From Solanum dulcamara (Eukaryota; Streptophyta; Magnoliopsida; Solanales; Solanaceae): a stretch of DNA of 64,000 bases. The notes under the pieces are model-generated. The model was not told the DNA's origin. It did no database searches and saw only the letters and a program-made list of their open reading frames with translations. Below, piece by piece: positions 53,315-64,000 of this stretch. The translations under genes were made by a program, and so were the position numbers. Numbering within the stretch: position 1 is the stretch's first letter; each line of letters begins with the position of its first letter. Where the stretch lies: NCBI RefSeq assembly GCF_947179165.1, contig NC_077247.1, positions 50,202,935 through 50,266,934 on the forward strand. Direction: 5' to 3'.

Positions 53315-64000
<10,686 letters not shown>

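Overview
The window is nuclear DNA of a flowering plant, almost certainly a Solanum species (tomato/potato clade). The evidence is the AT-rich intergenic DNA, GT-AG introns, protein-coding families, and Solanaceae-type RTE LINE, SINE and MITE remnants. From memory, unverified, tandem LysM kinases of this type are called SlLYK11/SlLYK12 on tomato chromosome 2. No prokaryotic, organellar or CRISPR features were seen.

Layout. Positions 1-2360 are intergenic and hold a 649-bp hAT-type MITE with a perfect 8-bp target-site duplication. Positions 2361-6397 and 8402-11902 are two tandem, same-strand CERK1/NFR1-type LysM receptor kinases. Each has 12 coding exons with identical phases and an 8-nt micro-exon. 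Positions 11903-23266 are an 11-kb gene-free stretch with MITEs, including a Stowaway nested in a Stowaway and two long-TIR foldback elements. Positions 23267-33999 are an OSCA1/CSC1-like mechanosensitive or osmosensitive calcium channel (11 coding exons, several introns carrying TEs). Positions 34000-43588 are intergenic with a decayed 3-kb RTE LINE, a second RTE fragment and a Mutator-type MITE. Positions 43589-49053 are a KDM3/IBM1-type JmjC histone H3K9 demethylase (11 coding exons, RING-like zinc module, internally duplicated N-terminal part). Positions 49054-53314 are intergenic with a minus-strand RTE 3' piece and a tRNA-derived SINE. Positions 53315-64000 are the 5' 18 exons of a bacterial-type organellar leucyl-tRNA synthetase. 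It continues past the right edge, and its 4.5-kb first intron is packed with RTE and L1 debris.

The four gene types do not form a pathway: plant genes here are independent transcription units, all on the + strand. The LysM pair is a tandem duplication. The first copy keeps the kinase motif YAQ that has been linked to symbiotic signalling, and the second has YGQ plus a Gly-to-Ala change at the end of the glycine loop. Exon boundaries were placed by hand: each junction is GT-AG and keeps frame and family homology, so they are strong but not transcript-verified. I found no wholly new biological system. The most informative signals are the micro-exon, the kinase motif divergence, a NAGNAG acceptor inside a zinc-binding Cys pair, and the TE history.
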